From contig JAEXYZ010000079.1 in the NCBI GenBank assembly GCA_023405135.1, positions 1 through 30,910 of the forward strand: 30,910 bases of DNA. The letters are read 5' to 3'. Shown one piece after another: positions 23,773 through 30,779 of this stretch (the first letter of the stretch is position 1; each line of letters starts with the position of its first letter). The position numbers and the translations under genes were made by a program. Source of the stretch: Bacillota bacterium (GTDB lineage Bacteria; Bacillota; Bacilli; Bacillales_A; Planococcaceae). Below the pieces are notes generated by a model. That model did no database searches. It saw only the letters and a program-made list of their open reading frames with translations, and had not been told where the DNA came from.

Positions 23773-24537
23773 TTAAGAAAAAAAGAAATCATAAATGTTT
23801 TTTGCAATAAGCACAGAAGTCATAATAATAAATAACATTCTAACAAACTTAGTTCCTCTATTTAAGGCGAATTTCGTTCCAAAGTAAGCCCCAGCAATCA
23901 TGGAAATCCCCATAATTAAACCATATGTAAAAACTACTTCACCTAAAATTAAAAACATTATGAGTGCAGCGATATTACTAGCAAAGTTTAGAAGCTTAGC
24001 ATTCCCAGCAGATTGTAAAAAATCAAAACCCATAATTAAAAATAAAAAAATAATAAATGAGCCTGTTCCTGGACCGAAAAAGCCGTCATAAAAGCCAAGT
24101 AGGACTATACCGCCAAAGAAAAGAATTCCACGTTTCCAATTCATCGGTTTTCGTTCTTCAAGCCGTCCCCAATCTTTATTGACTAATGTATAAATTAAAA
24201 CAGCAATTAACATGACAATGATTAAAGGTGTTAATAATTCTGAATCCATTAAGTGAACTGTCCAAGCACCTAGCATAGAAAAGGCGAATACAAAAGGTAA
24301 TATAGGTCCCAATAACTTCATGTCAATTTTTCCAGCTTTTAGAAATGTTAGAGAGCTTGTTAAATTACCCATTGAAGCTGCTAATTTATTTGTTGCGATT
24401 GCCGCTGAAGGGGGAAGACCGACAGATAAAAGAGCTGGTAAAGTAATTAAGCCCCCGCCTCCAACTGTAGCATTAATAAAGGCACCTACAAAACCAAAAA
24501 ATATTAATAAAAAAACTTTAAAAAAATCGAGTTCCAT
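23773..24537 (-). CDS. TauE/SafE family permease
   Basis: A 254-residue membrane protein with about seven or eight hydrophobic segments and the family pattern FVGAFINATVGGGGLITLPALL near the N-terminus (about residues 16-37), NKLAAS at 49-55, and DGFFGPGTGSF in the second half (about 150-160), the repeated half-signature. Members move sulfite, sulfoacetate or other organosulfur anions; the substrate here is not readable. AGGAGTC lies upstream of the minus-strand ATG. It stands alone between nrdJ and yqhQ. Confidence 0.88.
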   Translation of the reverse strand: MELDFFKVFLLIFFGFVGAFINATVGGGGLITLPALLSVGLPPSAAIATNKLAASMGNLTSSLTFLKAGKIDMKLLGPILPFVFAFSMLGAWTVHLMDSELLTPLIIVMLIAVLIYTLVNKDWGRLEERKPMNWKRGILFFGGIVLLGFYDGFFGPGTGSFIIFLFLIMGFDFLQSAGNAKLLNFASNIAALIMFLILGEVVFTYGLIMGISMIAGAYFGTKFALNRGTKFVRMLFIIMTSVLIAKNIYDFFFS

Positions 24538-24635
24538 ATGTAAAAAGACTCCTAGATTGTAATATGGCTAATCTTATCGAAATTGTTGGACAATGTAAAT
24601 GTTTACAAGAAAATTTATTTAAACTACAAGGCAGC

Positions 24636-24671
24636 AAAAAACGTATTTGGCATATTACCAAATACGTTTAA
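24636..24671 (-). terminator. Terminator of yqhQ
   Basis: AAACGTATTTGG and CCAAATACGTTT form a 12-base stem with a seven-base loop, ending three bases from the yqhQ stop. On the minus strand a T run follows. Confidence 0.8.
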
Positions 24672-24673
24672 AT

Positions 24674-25609
24674 TTAGTCATGATGTAATTCCATCGCGAT
24701 TTCTGGGTTTCTCTCAACCTCATGAAGTTTATTGAAGGAAGCGATCGCTACCTCTACCATTTCGTCCTTTGGTTCTTTTGTTGTTAACAATTGTAACCAT
24801 AGTCCGGGGTAACCTAAATATTTTAATACTGGAATATTTCTTAAAGCATTAGTACCTTGAAGTACTTCAAAAGATATACCGAGTACTACAGGGATTAATA
24901 AAATACGAATAACGACACGTAGCCATAAAGGGTCAGTTGGGAAGAAGAAGTAAATAAACATCCCAATAATGACAGTAAATAAAATAAAGCTAGATCCGCA
25001 TCGATAATGTAATCGTGATTGTTTTTGAACATTTTCTACCGTTAAATCCATACCTGCTTCATAACAGTTAATTACTTTATGTTCTGCTCCGTGGTATTGG
25101 AAAACGCGTTTAATGAGCGGCGTCATTGAGATCACGTATAAATAGCCAAGAAGTAATACAAGCTTAAATCCTGTTTCTAAGAATATTTGTGCAAATTTCC
25201 CTGATATCCAAGGTGAAAAAAGATTGGCTAAAAATACTGGTACTAAAGTAAAAACAAATTTCCCGAATAGGAAGGAAAGTACACCGACTACCGCTACACC
25301 TAAAATCATTTGTAACTTCGATGTTTCTGTTTCATTTTCTTCTTCTTCACCAGGATTAATATCATATCGTTCGCTTGCAAATTGCAAATGCTTTGCACCA
25401 AGTCCAGAAGACTCGATTAATGCAACCACTCCACGAACAAAAGGAATCTTCTTTAATTTTTGGAAAATCGGTTTTTTCGGTTTCTTTGCATAATAATATT
25501 CGATTGAATCATCATTTCGACGGATTGCCGTTACGGTATGGTCTTTGCCACCAAACATAACACCTTCTAAAAGTGCTTGACCCCCGTATACAGGTGCTTC
25601 ATTGCTCAA
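24674..25609 (-). CDS. yqhQ: DUF1385 membrane protein YqhQ
   Basis: A 311-residue protein beginning VYGGQALLEGVMFGGK and containing the family core YHGAEHKVINCYEAG (about residues 175-190) with histidines and cysteine that may bind metal, then RCGSSFILF. Four or more membrane segments are visible between residues 95 and 245. Function unknown. The start is TTG: an in-frame TAA lies directly before it, and the next ATG would remove the conserved N-terminus. GAGAGTGGTG upstream is the probable ribosome site. Divergent from yqhR. Confidence 0.88.
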   Translation of the reverse strand: MSNEAPVYGGQALLEGVMFGGKDHTVTAIRRNDDSIEYYYAKKPKKPIFQKLKKIPFVRGVVALIESSGLGAKHLQFASERYDINPGEEEENETETSKLQMILGVAVVGVLSFLFGKFVFTLVPVFLANLFSPWISGKFAQIFLETGFKLVLLLGYLYVISMTPLIKRVFQYHGAEHKVINCYEAGMDLTVENVQKQSRLHYRCGSSFILFTVIIGMFIYFFFPTDPLWLRVVIRILLIPVVLGISFEVLQGTNALRNIPVLKYLGYPGLWLQLLTTKEPKDEMVEVAIASFNKLHEVERNPEIAMELHHD

Positions 25610-25666
25610 TTATGTACACCACTCTCTCAAAATATAAAACTAGTAACTAGTCCATTGTACTAAATT

Positions 25667-26194
25667 TTGCCCAAAACCTCTACGTTTACGCATACGAAAT
25701 ATAAATTTTGGGGAAAATTAAATAAAAAAGAGGTGTTGGGTTTGATATATTTAGCTTTCATTACAAGTTTATTTGCTTCAATTTTTTTAACATTATCATT
25801 AAAAGTTTTATCCTATCTAAATTTTATTAAATGGAATCCAGTTGGTTATACAAAAAGATTAGATATTCTTGAAGCAAATCATCCATTAATTCAATGGTTA
25901 TTTTTAGCGATTGTTCTTTTTTTAATTATCCTTGTTCTTTATTTGATTTTCCAATTTGTTGAACTAGTTCCAGCTTTCATTACTTCATTAGTAATCGGGG
26001 GCATTTTAGCGTTAATTTCTGAATGGATTATTTATGATTTACCTGCAGAAATGAAATCTTTTAAAAAATTATCAATTCCTTTTATCATAACAGTTATTAT
26101 TACAGCTCGGTTCGTATTTGAGACTGCGACATTCCACTACAAAGCACATGGCGAACGAAATAAGTTGCCCTATAACGACTCTGTGATAAAATAA
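25667..26194 (+). CDS. yqhR: YqhR family membrane protein
   Basis: This protein of about 175 residues has four hydrophobic segments (about 24-45, 74-95, 100-122 and 135-150), typical of YqhR, which is of unknown function. The start is uncertain. TTG 25667 gives a charged cytoplasmic leader but has no ribosome site. TTG 25742 is preceded by AAAGAGGTG at good distance and would give 150 residues beginning inside the first helix. No ATG is available. The gene sits between yqhQ and aroQ as in B. subtilis. Confidence 0.75.
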   Translation: MPKTSTFTHTKYKFWGKLNKKEVLGLIYLAFITSLFASIFLTLSLKVLSYLNFIKWNPVGYTKRLDILEANHPLIQWLFLAIVLFLIILVLYLIFQFVELVPAFITSLVIGGILALISEWIIYDLPAEMKSFKKLSIPFIITVIITARFVFETATFHYKAHGERNKLPYNDSVIK

Positions 26195-26228
26195 AAGTGG
26201 TAAATTTCGTAAAAAGGGAGAATGTCGA

Positions 26229-26657
26229 ATGAAGTTGTTAGTGTTAAATGGACCTAATTTAAATCGTTTGGGTAAGCGTGAGCCTGAAGTTTACGGTACT
26301 GAAACATTAGAGGATGTCAAAGAAAAATGTTTGTCCCTTGCAACACAATTTAATGCAACGCTTGATTTTAAACAATCGAATCATGAAGGGGTGTTGATCG
26401 ACTGGATTCACGAAGCGGAAGACACTGGTGTGGAAGGGATTGTAATTAATCCTGGAGCTTTTACCCACACGAGTATTGCTCTTCGTGATGCGATTGCTGC
26501 TGTAAATGTGCCGGTTATTGAAGTGCACATTTCAAACATACATAAACGTGAATCGTTTCGTCATGAGTCTAAATTAGCAGCAGAATGTGTAGGACAAATT
26601 TGTGGGCTAGGTACTTTCGGCTATGAACTAGCTTTAAGAAAGTTTTTACAACAATAA
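26229..26657 (+). CDS. aroQ: Type II 3-dehydroquinate dehydratase
   Basis: A 142-residue dodecameric enzyme of the shikimate pathway that converts 3-dehydroquinate to 3-dehydroshikimate. Seen: LVLNGPNLNRLGKREPEVYG with catalytic Tyr22 and the flexible Arg loop, SNHEGVLIDWIHEA, INPGAFTHTSIALRDA, and VEVHISN-like EVHISN with catalytic His100. AAAGGGAGAATG precedes the start. It is 15 bases before the peptidase gene, likely one operon with yqhT and efp. With aroK it makes two shikimate genes in the window. Confidence 0.96.
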   Translation: MKLLVLNGPNLNRLGKREPEVYGTETLEDVKEKCLSLATQFNATLDFKQSNHEGVLIDWIHEAEDTGVEGIVINPGAFTHTSIALRDAIAAVNVPVIEVHISNIHKRESFRHESKLAAECVGQICGLGTFGYELALRKFLQQ

Positions 26658-26672
26658 GAGAGGGGCTTTCAC

Positions 26673-27734
26673 ATGTTAAAATTGGAAAAGTTGCGTAAAG
26701 CTCTACAAGAAAATAATATCGACGGGTTACTGATTACAAATGATTATAATCGTCGCTATATGACGGGCTTTACTGGAACAGCGGGGGCAGCAATTATAAC
26801 AAAGGAAGATGCTGTTTTTATTACTGATTTCCGTTATACAGAACAAGCAAAAAAGCAAGTGAAAGACTTTCGAATTGTCCAGCATGAAGGTTTACTTTAT
26901 AACGAGGTTGCAAAACAAGTTGAATTAATGGGTATTAACTATTTAGGATTTGAGAAAGATACGATGACTTACGGCTTATATGAAACTTATAAATCCCTCA
27001 TTAAAGCTGAATTAGTACCGCATTCTGGTTTAATTGAAAAAATTCGCTTGATAAAGACTGAACAAGAGATTAATATTATTAAGGTTGCATGTGAAATAGC
27101 AGATAATGCATTTACACATATTTTAACATTCATTAAGCCAGGCATAACTGAGCTTGAAGTATCGAATGAATTAGAATTTTTCATGAGAAAACAAGGCGCA
27201 ACTGCATCTTCCTTTGACACAATTGTTGCAAGCGGGACACGAAGTGCACTGCCACACGGTGTCGCAACTGACAAAGTGATTGAAAAAGGTGATTTCGTCA
27301 CACTTGATTTCGGTGCACTCTATAATGGATATGTCTCAGATATTACACGTACCATTGCTGTTGGGCAACCTTCAGAAAAATTAATTGAAATGTATAATAC
27401 TGTTTTAGAATCACAGCTTCTTGCATTAGAAAAAGTGGGACCAGGGATGACTGGCATTCAAGCAGATGCGGTAGCACGAGATTATTTAGCATCAAAGGGC
27501 TACAAAGAAGCTTTTGGTCATTCAACAGGTCACGGAATTGGCTTAGAGGTTCACGAAGGACCAGCGCTTTCACTCCGTTCTGGGGCAGTGTTAGAACCAA
27601 ATATGGTCGTTACAATTGAGCCAGGAATTTACCTACCAGGTATTGGCGGTGTACGTATTGAAGACGATATTGTCATTACAGAAACAGGAAATGAAAAATT
27701 AACACATTCGAGCAAAGAATTAATTATTTTATGA
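26673..27734 (+). CDS. yqhT: M24 family Xaa-Pro dipeptidase/aminopeptidase
   Basis: A 353-residue cytoplasmic metallopeptidase of the pita-bread fold that cleaves peptides before proline. The creatinase-like N-terminal domain covers about residues 1-125 and the catalytic domain 130-353. The five metal ligands are present: Asp212 and Asp223 (LDFGALYNGYVSDITRT), His287 (HSTGHGIGLE), Glu316 (TIEPGIYLP) and Glu330 (GVRIEDD). GAGAGGGGC precedes the ATG. It lies between aroQ and efp, the conserved order in Bacilli. Confidence 0.94.
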   Translation: MLKLEKLRKALQENNIDGLLITNDYNRRYMTGFTGTAGAAIITKEDAVFITDFRYTEQAKKQVKDFRIVQHEGLLYNEVAKQVELMGINYLGFEKDTMTYGLYETYKSLIKAELVPHSGLIEKIRLIKTEQEINIIKVACEIADNAFTHILTFIKPGITELEVSNELEFFMRKQGATASSFDTIVASGTRSALPHGVATDKVIEKGDFVTLDFGALYNGYVSDITRTIAVGQPSEKLIEMYNTVLESQLLALEKVGPGMTGIQADAVARDYLASKGYKEAFGHSTGHGIGLEVHEGPALSLRSGAVLEPNMVVTIEPGIYLPGIGGVRIEDDIVITETGNEKLTHSSKELIIL

Positions 27735-27747
27735 TGGAGGAATACTC

Positions 27748-28305
27748 ATGATTTCAGTTAATGATTTCCGTACGGGTCTAACAATTATGATTGATGGCCA
27801 ATTATATCGTGTAATGGATTTCCAACACGTTAAACCAGGGAAAGGTGCAGCGTTTGTACGTTCTAAATTACGTAACCTTCGTAATGGTAACGTGACAGAA
27901 AAAACTTTCCGTGCGGGTGAAAAAGTAGAAAAAGCACAAATCGATAACCGTAAAATGCAATATCTATACGCGCAAGGTGATTCACACATCTTTATGGATA
28001 TGGAATCATATGAACAAACTGAGCTTTCAAGTGCACAAATTGAAGAAGAATTAAAATATCTTCTTGAAAATATGGAAGTATACATTCAATCATACCAAGG
28101 CGAAATGCTAGGTGTAGAATTACCAAATACAGTTGTTCTTGAAGTTAAAGAAACTGAACCAGGTATTAAAGGTGATACAGCTTCAGGTGGTTCAAAACCA
28201 GCTGTACTAGAAACTGGATTAGTAGTTCAAGTACCATTCTTCGTAAACGAAGGCGACAAACTAATTGTTAATACTACTGATGGATCATACGTTTCAAGAG
28301 CCTAA
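27748..28305 (+). CDS. efp: Elongation factor P
   Basis: The 185-residue factor relieves ribosome stalling at consecutive prolines. Three beta-barrel domains are present: the KOW-like N-terminal domain with the loop KPGKGAA, whose Lys32 is the residue that carries 5-aminopentanol in B. subtilis, a middle OB domain, and the C-terminal OB domain ending GDKLIVNTTDGSYVSRA. GGAGGAATACTC precedes the ATG. It begins 13 bases after the peptidase stop. In B. subtilis yqhV and spoIIIAA come next; here a repeat array follows. Confidence 0.97.
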   Translation: MISVNDFRTGLTIMIDGQLYRVMDFQHVKPGKGAAFVRSKLRNLRNGNVTEKTFRAGEKVEKAQIDNRKMQYLYAQGDSHIFMDMESYEQTELSSAQIEEELKYLLENMEVYIQSYQGEMLGVELPNTVVLEVKETEPGIKGDTASGGSKPAVLETGLVVQVPFFVNEGDKLIVNTTDGSYVSRA

Positions 28306-28313
28306 TTATAATT

Positions 28314-28345
28314 AAAGCCACTCATTTTATGGGTGGTTTTTTTTA
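28314..28345 (+). terminator. Terminator of efp
   Basis: CCACTCA and TGGGTGG pair around TTTTA (stem 28318-28336) and run into eight T residues. It begins about ten bases after the efp stop. Confidence 0.8.
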
Positions 28346-28360
28346 TTTAAACAGAGGTGA

Positions 28361-28540
28361 AAGCACGAAATTGGGGCACATAACACAAGATTGGGGCACA
28401 TAGCGCGAAATTGGGGCACATAACACGAGATTCGGTCACAAGCCAAGAAATTGGGGCACAAAGCAAGAGATTCGGTCACAAAGCACGAAATTGGGGCACA
28501 TAGCAAAAAAAACAGTCACACCCCACGAAATTCAGTCACA
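28361..28540. repeat. Nine tandem 20-bp repeats between efp and spoIIIAC
   Basis: Nine consecutive units of exactly 20 bases fill 28361-28540 with no spacers. The unit is about AAGCACGAAATTGGGGCACA; the first and seventh copies are identical. The most constant part is the end, GAAATTSGGKCACA; variants read TTCGGTCACA or TTCAGTCACA, and the eighth unit is the most altered. The period is not a multiple of three and no frame runs through it. It may be a protein-binding array, a simple expansion, or a member of a dispersed family. Confidence 0.92.
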
Positions 28541-28601
28541 ACGTATTCATTCCCTCTATAAAAAATCAAATTTATATTTTTCCCTCTTTTTTAGATTGTA
28601 G

Positions 28602-28630
28602 GTCTATTTTTTAGTCCAAGCTCATATATT
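28602..28630 (+). promoter_or_regulatory. Weak candidate sigma-E promoter of spoIIIAC
   Basis: GTCTATT (28602-28608) and CATATATT (28623-28630) are 14 bases apart, a loose match to the sigma-E pattern (KCATATT, then CATACAAT). It lies about 24 bases before the spoIIIAC start. The match is poor; no better candidate is seen between the repeat array and the gene. Confidence 0.25.
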
Positions 28631-28653
28631 GCCTTACACAAGGAGGCGTCGTA

Positions 28654-28860
28654 ATGGAGTTACAAGACGTTTTACGAGTAGCTGGAGTTGGGCTCATCAT
28701 AGCTTTGCTTCATGTTTTCTTCGAGCAAATCGGCAAAAAGGAATTTTCATTCTTTATATTTTTCATCGCATATTTATACATCACAGCGGAACTAATACGA
28801 TTTTTACGGCTTTTCTTTGACGACATTCTAACTTTCTTCCAATGGCTTAATATAAGCTAG
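28654..28860 (+). CDS. spoIIIAC: Stage III sporulation protein AC
   Basis: A 68-residue protein, the same length as in B. subtilis, with two membrane helices (about 8-24 and 32-52). RVAGVGLIIALLH and the FEQIGKKEF linker match the SpoIIIAC pattern (IAGVGIVVAFLH, DQMGKKE). It is a membrane part of the SpoIIIA-SpoIIQ channel between mother cell and forespore. ACAAGGAGGCGTCGT precedes the ATG. It is the first gene of the cluster because spoIIIAA and spoIIIAB are missing upstream. Confidence 0.92.
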   Translation: MELQDVLRVAGVGLIIALLHVFFEQIGKKEFSFFIFFIAYLYITAELIRFLRLFFDDILTFFQWLNIS

Positions 28861-28867
28861 GATACCT

Positions 28868-29245
28868 ATGACATTTTTAATTTATGCCGTCATCTTAATT
28901 CTACTCTTAATTTTTATTAAAGAAACAATTCATAAACTACATGCACTAATCGTTATCATTTTCTTTTTCATACTACTATATTTTCTACTATCGATGCTTG
29001 CAATTCCTTTTGTAGAGCAGCTCCTTTCATATGTAGAAACAGTGCCCTATGTACCTCAACTTGTGTACTCTGCACTTTTTTATCAGATAGGATTGTTCTT
29101 TCAGTCGTTATTTGATGAAGAGGAATATGAATCATTTGGTGGACTCGTCATGTTTTCAATACGCATCGTTCTATTAATTTATTGGAGTAGTGAATTTGCT
29201 AAAGTACTGTCGAATTTCTCGTCAATATTAGAAAAGCTTCAATAA
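28868..29245 (+). CDS. spoIIIAD: Stage III sporulation protein AD
   Basis: A 125-residue membrane protein (B. subtilis about 133) with four hydrophobic segments. IFIKETIHKLHALIVII near the start and YVETVPYVPQLVYSALFYQI in the middle correspond to the SpoIIIAD pattern, although it is diverged. It begins seven bases after spoIIIAC with only a weak AGGAT before the ATG, so coupling to the upstream gene is likely. Channel complex member in the mother-cell membrane. Confidence 0.82.
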   Translation: MTFLIYAVILILLLIFIKETIHKLHALIVIIFFFILLYFLLSMLAIPFVEQLLSYVETVPYVPQLVYSALFYQIGLFFQSLFDEEEYESFGGLVMFSIRIVLLIYWSSEFAKVLSNFSSILEKLQ

Positions 29246-29257
29246 GGAGCTTTGACC

Positions 29258-30169
29258 ATGGATAATCTACTAAATATTTTTATCGATCCATTGAAAATAG
29301 CAGGACAATCCATCATTTTAATTATGATCTATACAATTATTTTTTTAATCCTTGAGGCTTTTGTACCTCAATTTAAAAAATGGATTGATGCTTTGTTTAT
29401 AGTTGTCCTTGTATTAACACTTGGACAAACAGTCATGGATGCATTTTCAACAATGGGTCAGCTTGTAAATATTGCTTCTGATTTCTTTTTAGCCGTTACG
29501 CCAATTTTAACTTCATTGTTAGTTGTATTAAATGCGGTGTTTTCATTTATTGCCTGGAGCCCAATTATTCTCTTTATTTTTGAGATGCTCATGCTACTCT
29601 GCAAAAAAATCTTAATTCCAGCAGTAACCGTTGCGCTCATTTTTGATTTTTGTACAAGGTTTATTCAGGATATCTCTTTTTCAAAAGCTTCTGATTTAAT
29701 TCGAGGCTCGGTTATGACATTAATTACAGCATCACTATTAGCAATGGTAACTGTATTATCTTTTACTGGGGTTGCTTTCTTTACGATTGACCAAGCTATT
29801 TCAAGTCCTGTGAAGAAAGTAATTGAACAAACGATACCGATTGTGGGATCTCTCATTGTAGAAGGTTTTTCTATTTTTCACAAATATCAATCCACTGCCA
29901 CAACAATAGCGGGCTTTAGTGCAATGACAGCATTTTGGGTTGCAGCATTCTATCCTGCTGGAAAGTTACTTATTCATGCGCTGACTTTTAAATTATTAGC
30001 GGCGGTTATTGAACCATTTACAGGTGGTACTGTAAGCGGTCTATTAGATGATGTAGGGAAATCTTTACTTTTACTATGTGCAGTTGCGATTTTATTAGGA
30101 ATAGCCTTTGTATTTATATGGTTAATCTTAATGGTCATTCTGCAACTAGGGGTGGGGAAAAGTTTTTGA
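29258..30169 (+). CDS. spoIIIAE: Stage III sporulation protein AE, N-terminally short
   Basis: A 303-residue polytopic membrane protein. From residue 10 it is hydrophobic with about seven segments and ends in a membrane helix. B. subtilis SpoIIIAE is about 399 residues, with a signal peptide and an extracytoplasmic region of roughly 80-95 residues before its first channel helix. That region is absent here: the protein starts directly at the helical part. An in-frame TTG at 29252 is only two codons earlier; ATG 29258 is preferred, nine bases after AAGGAG. The stop overlaps the spoIIIAF start. Confidence 0.85.
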   Translation: MDNLLNIFIDPLKIAGQSIILIMIYTIIFLILEAFVPQFKKWIDALFIVVLVLTLGQTVMDAFSTMGQLVNIASDFFLAVTPILTSLLVVLNAVFSFIAWSPIILFIFEMLMLLCKKILIPAVTVALIFDFCTRFIQDISFSKASDLIRGSVMTLITASLLAMVTVLSFTGVAFFTIDQAISSPVKKVIEQTIPIVGSLIVEGFSIFHKYQSTATTIAGFSAMTAFWVAAFYPAGKLLIHALTFKLLAAVIEPFTGGTVSGLLDDVGKSLLLLCAVAILLGIAFVFIWLILMVILQLGVGKSF

Positions 30170-30303
30170 TAAAATTAATCGCTATTATTTTGATAGGAAA
30201 ATGTTTATTACTTCTCGCAGATGAAAGGGACGTCCTAGTTTATGTAAAACTAGCAACCTTACTAATTCTTTTAACAACAATGTTAGATTTTCTTAAACTA
30301 TAA
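30166..30303 (+). CDS. spoIIIAF: Minimal SpoIIIAF: membrane hairpin without the soluble domain
   Basis: A 45-residue protein from TTG 30166, whose TTGA overlaps the spoIIIAE stop. AGGGGTGGGG (30148-30157) is the ribosome site. It has two membrane helices joined by ADERD. The second (YVKLATLLILLTTMLDFLKL) aligns with the corresponding helix of B. subtilis SpoIIIAF, where YAKM starts the segment. The B. subtilis protein is about 206 residues, with a ring-building domain after the helices; it is completely missing here. An in-frame ATG at 30076 lies inside spoIIIAE without a ribosome site and is not used. Confidence 0.7.
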   Translation: MIKLIAIILIGKCLLLLADERDVLVYVKLATLLILLTTMLDFLKL

Positions 30304-30304
30304 A

Positions 30305-30333
30305 GCATACACATGGGACTAGCTTCATACAAT
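30305..30333 (+). promoter_or_regulatory. Sigma-E-type promoter inside the spoIIIA cluster
   Basis: GCATACA (30305-30311) and CATACAAT (30326-30333) are separated by 14 bases. The -10 is a full match to the sigma-E consensus CATACAAT and the -35 is close to GCATATT. It lies in the 71-base gap between spoIIIAF and spoIIIAG. An essential internal sigma-E promoter driving the distal spoIIIA genes is known in B. subtilis. Inferred to drive spoIIIAG-AH. Confidence 0.65.
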
Positions 30334-30374
30334 ATGGTGATACGTTATAGAAAGGGGGCGCGAAAGAACGTGAG

Positions 30375-30779
30375 GTGGAAAAGAAATGGTCAAAGCAAAA
30401 ACTAATATTTATTCCGATTGCGATTCTAGCGTTCATTGCGTACATTTCTGTAACGTTAAATGATCCAAAAGATAAGCAATACGATACGACATCTGAAGAA
30501 GGTAGACTTGAACAAATTCTTAGTGAAATTCAAGGTGTTGGACAAGTAAAGGTCTATTTCCACTATGATACATCGACCTCAAAAGATACTAACGCTGATA
30601 GTCTACTATTTAGTTCAAGTGACACCAAACCAACCGTATCAGGATTGCTTGTCGTATCGGAAGGGGCGTCTGACCCAGCAATTCAAAAGAAACTGTTAGA
30701 AACAATTAGTCGAGTAATGCAAATGCCTACTCACAGAATTATGATTGTACCGATGGAGAGTAAAGGAGATGAACAATGA
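30375..30779 (+). CDS. spoIIIAG: Stage III sporulation protein AG, compact form
   Basis: A 134-residue protein with a membrane helix (about 10-27) and one ring-building domain: LEQILSEIQGVGQVKVYFHY (about 45-64) and GLLVVSEGASDPAIQKKLLE ... MQMPTHRIMIVPM (about 90-128). In B. subtilis (229 residues) these two halves are separated by an insertion that forms a second beta-layer of the 30-fold ring. Here only about 25 serine- and aspartate-rich residues lie between them. GTG start with a weak GTGAG site; the next gene overlaps as ATGA. Part of the channel in the intermembrane space. Confidence 0.85.
   Translation: MEKKWSKQKLIFIPIAILAFIAYISVTLNDPKDKQYDTTSEEGRLEQILSEIQGVGQVKVYFHYDTSTSKDTNADSLLFSSSDTKPTVSGLLVVSEGASDPAIQKKLLETISRVMQMPTHRIMIVPMESKGDEQ

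Noticed and set aside
28361..28540. CRISPR array
   Set aside because: The 20-base units are contiguous with no spacers between them and no cas genes are nearby.
28629..28820. 63-residue frame overlapping spoIIIAC
   Set aside because: It is the arginine-rich alternate-frame shadow of spoIIIAC, without a ribosome site.
30076..30303. Longer 75-residue version of SpoIIIAF
   Set aside because: Its extra N-terminal part lies inside spoIIIAE in another frame, has no ribosome site, and does not look like a membrane protein start.
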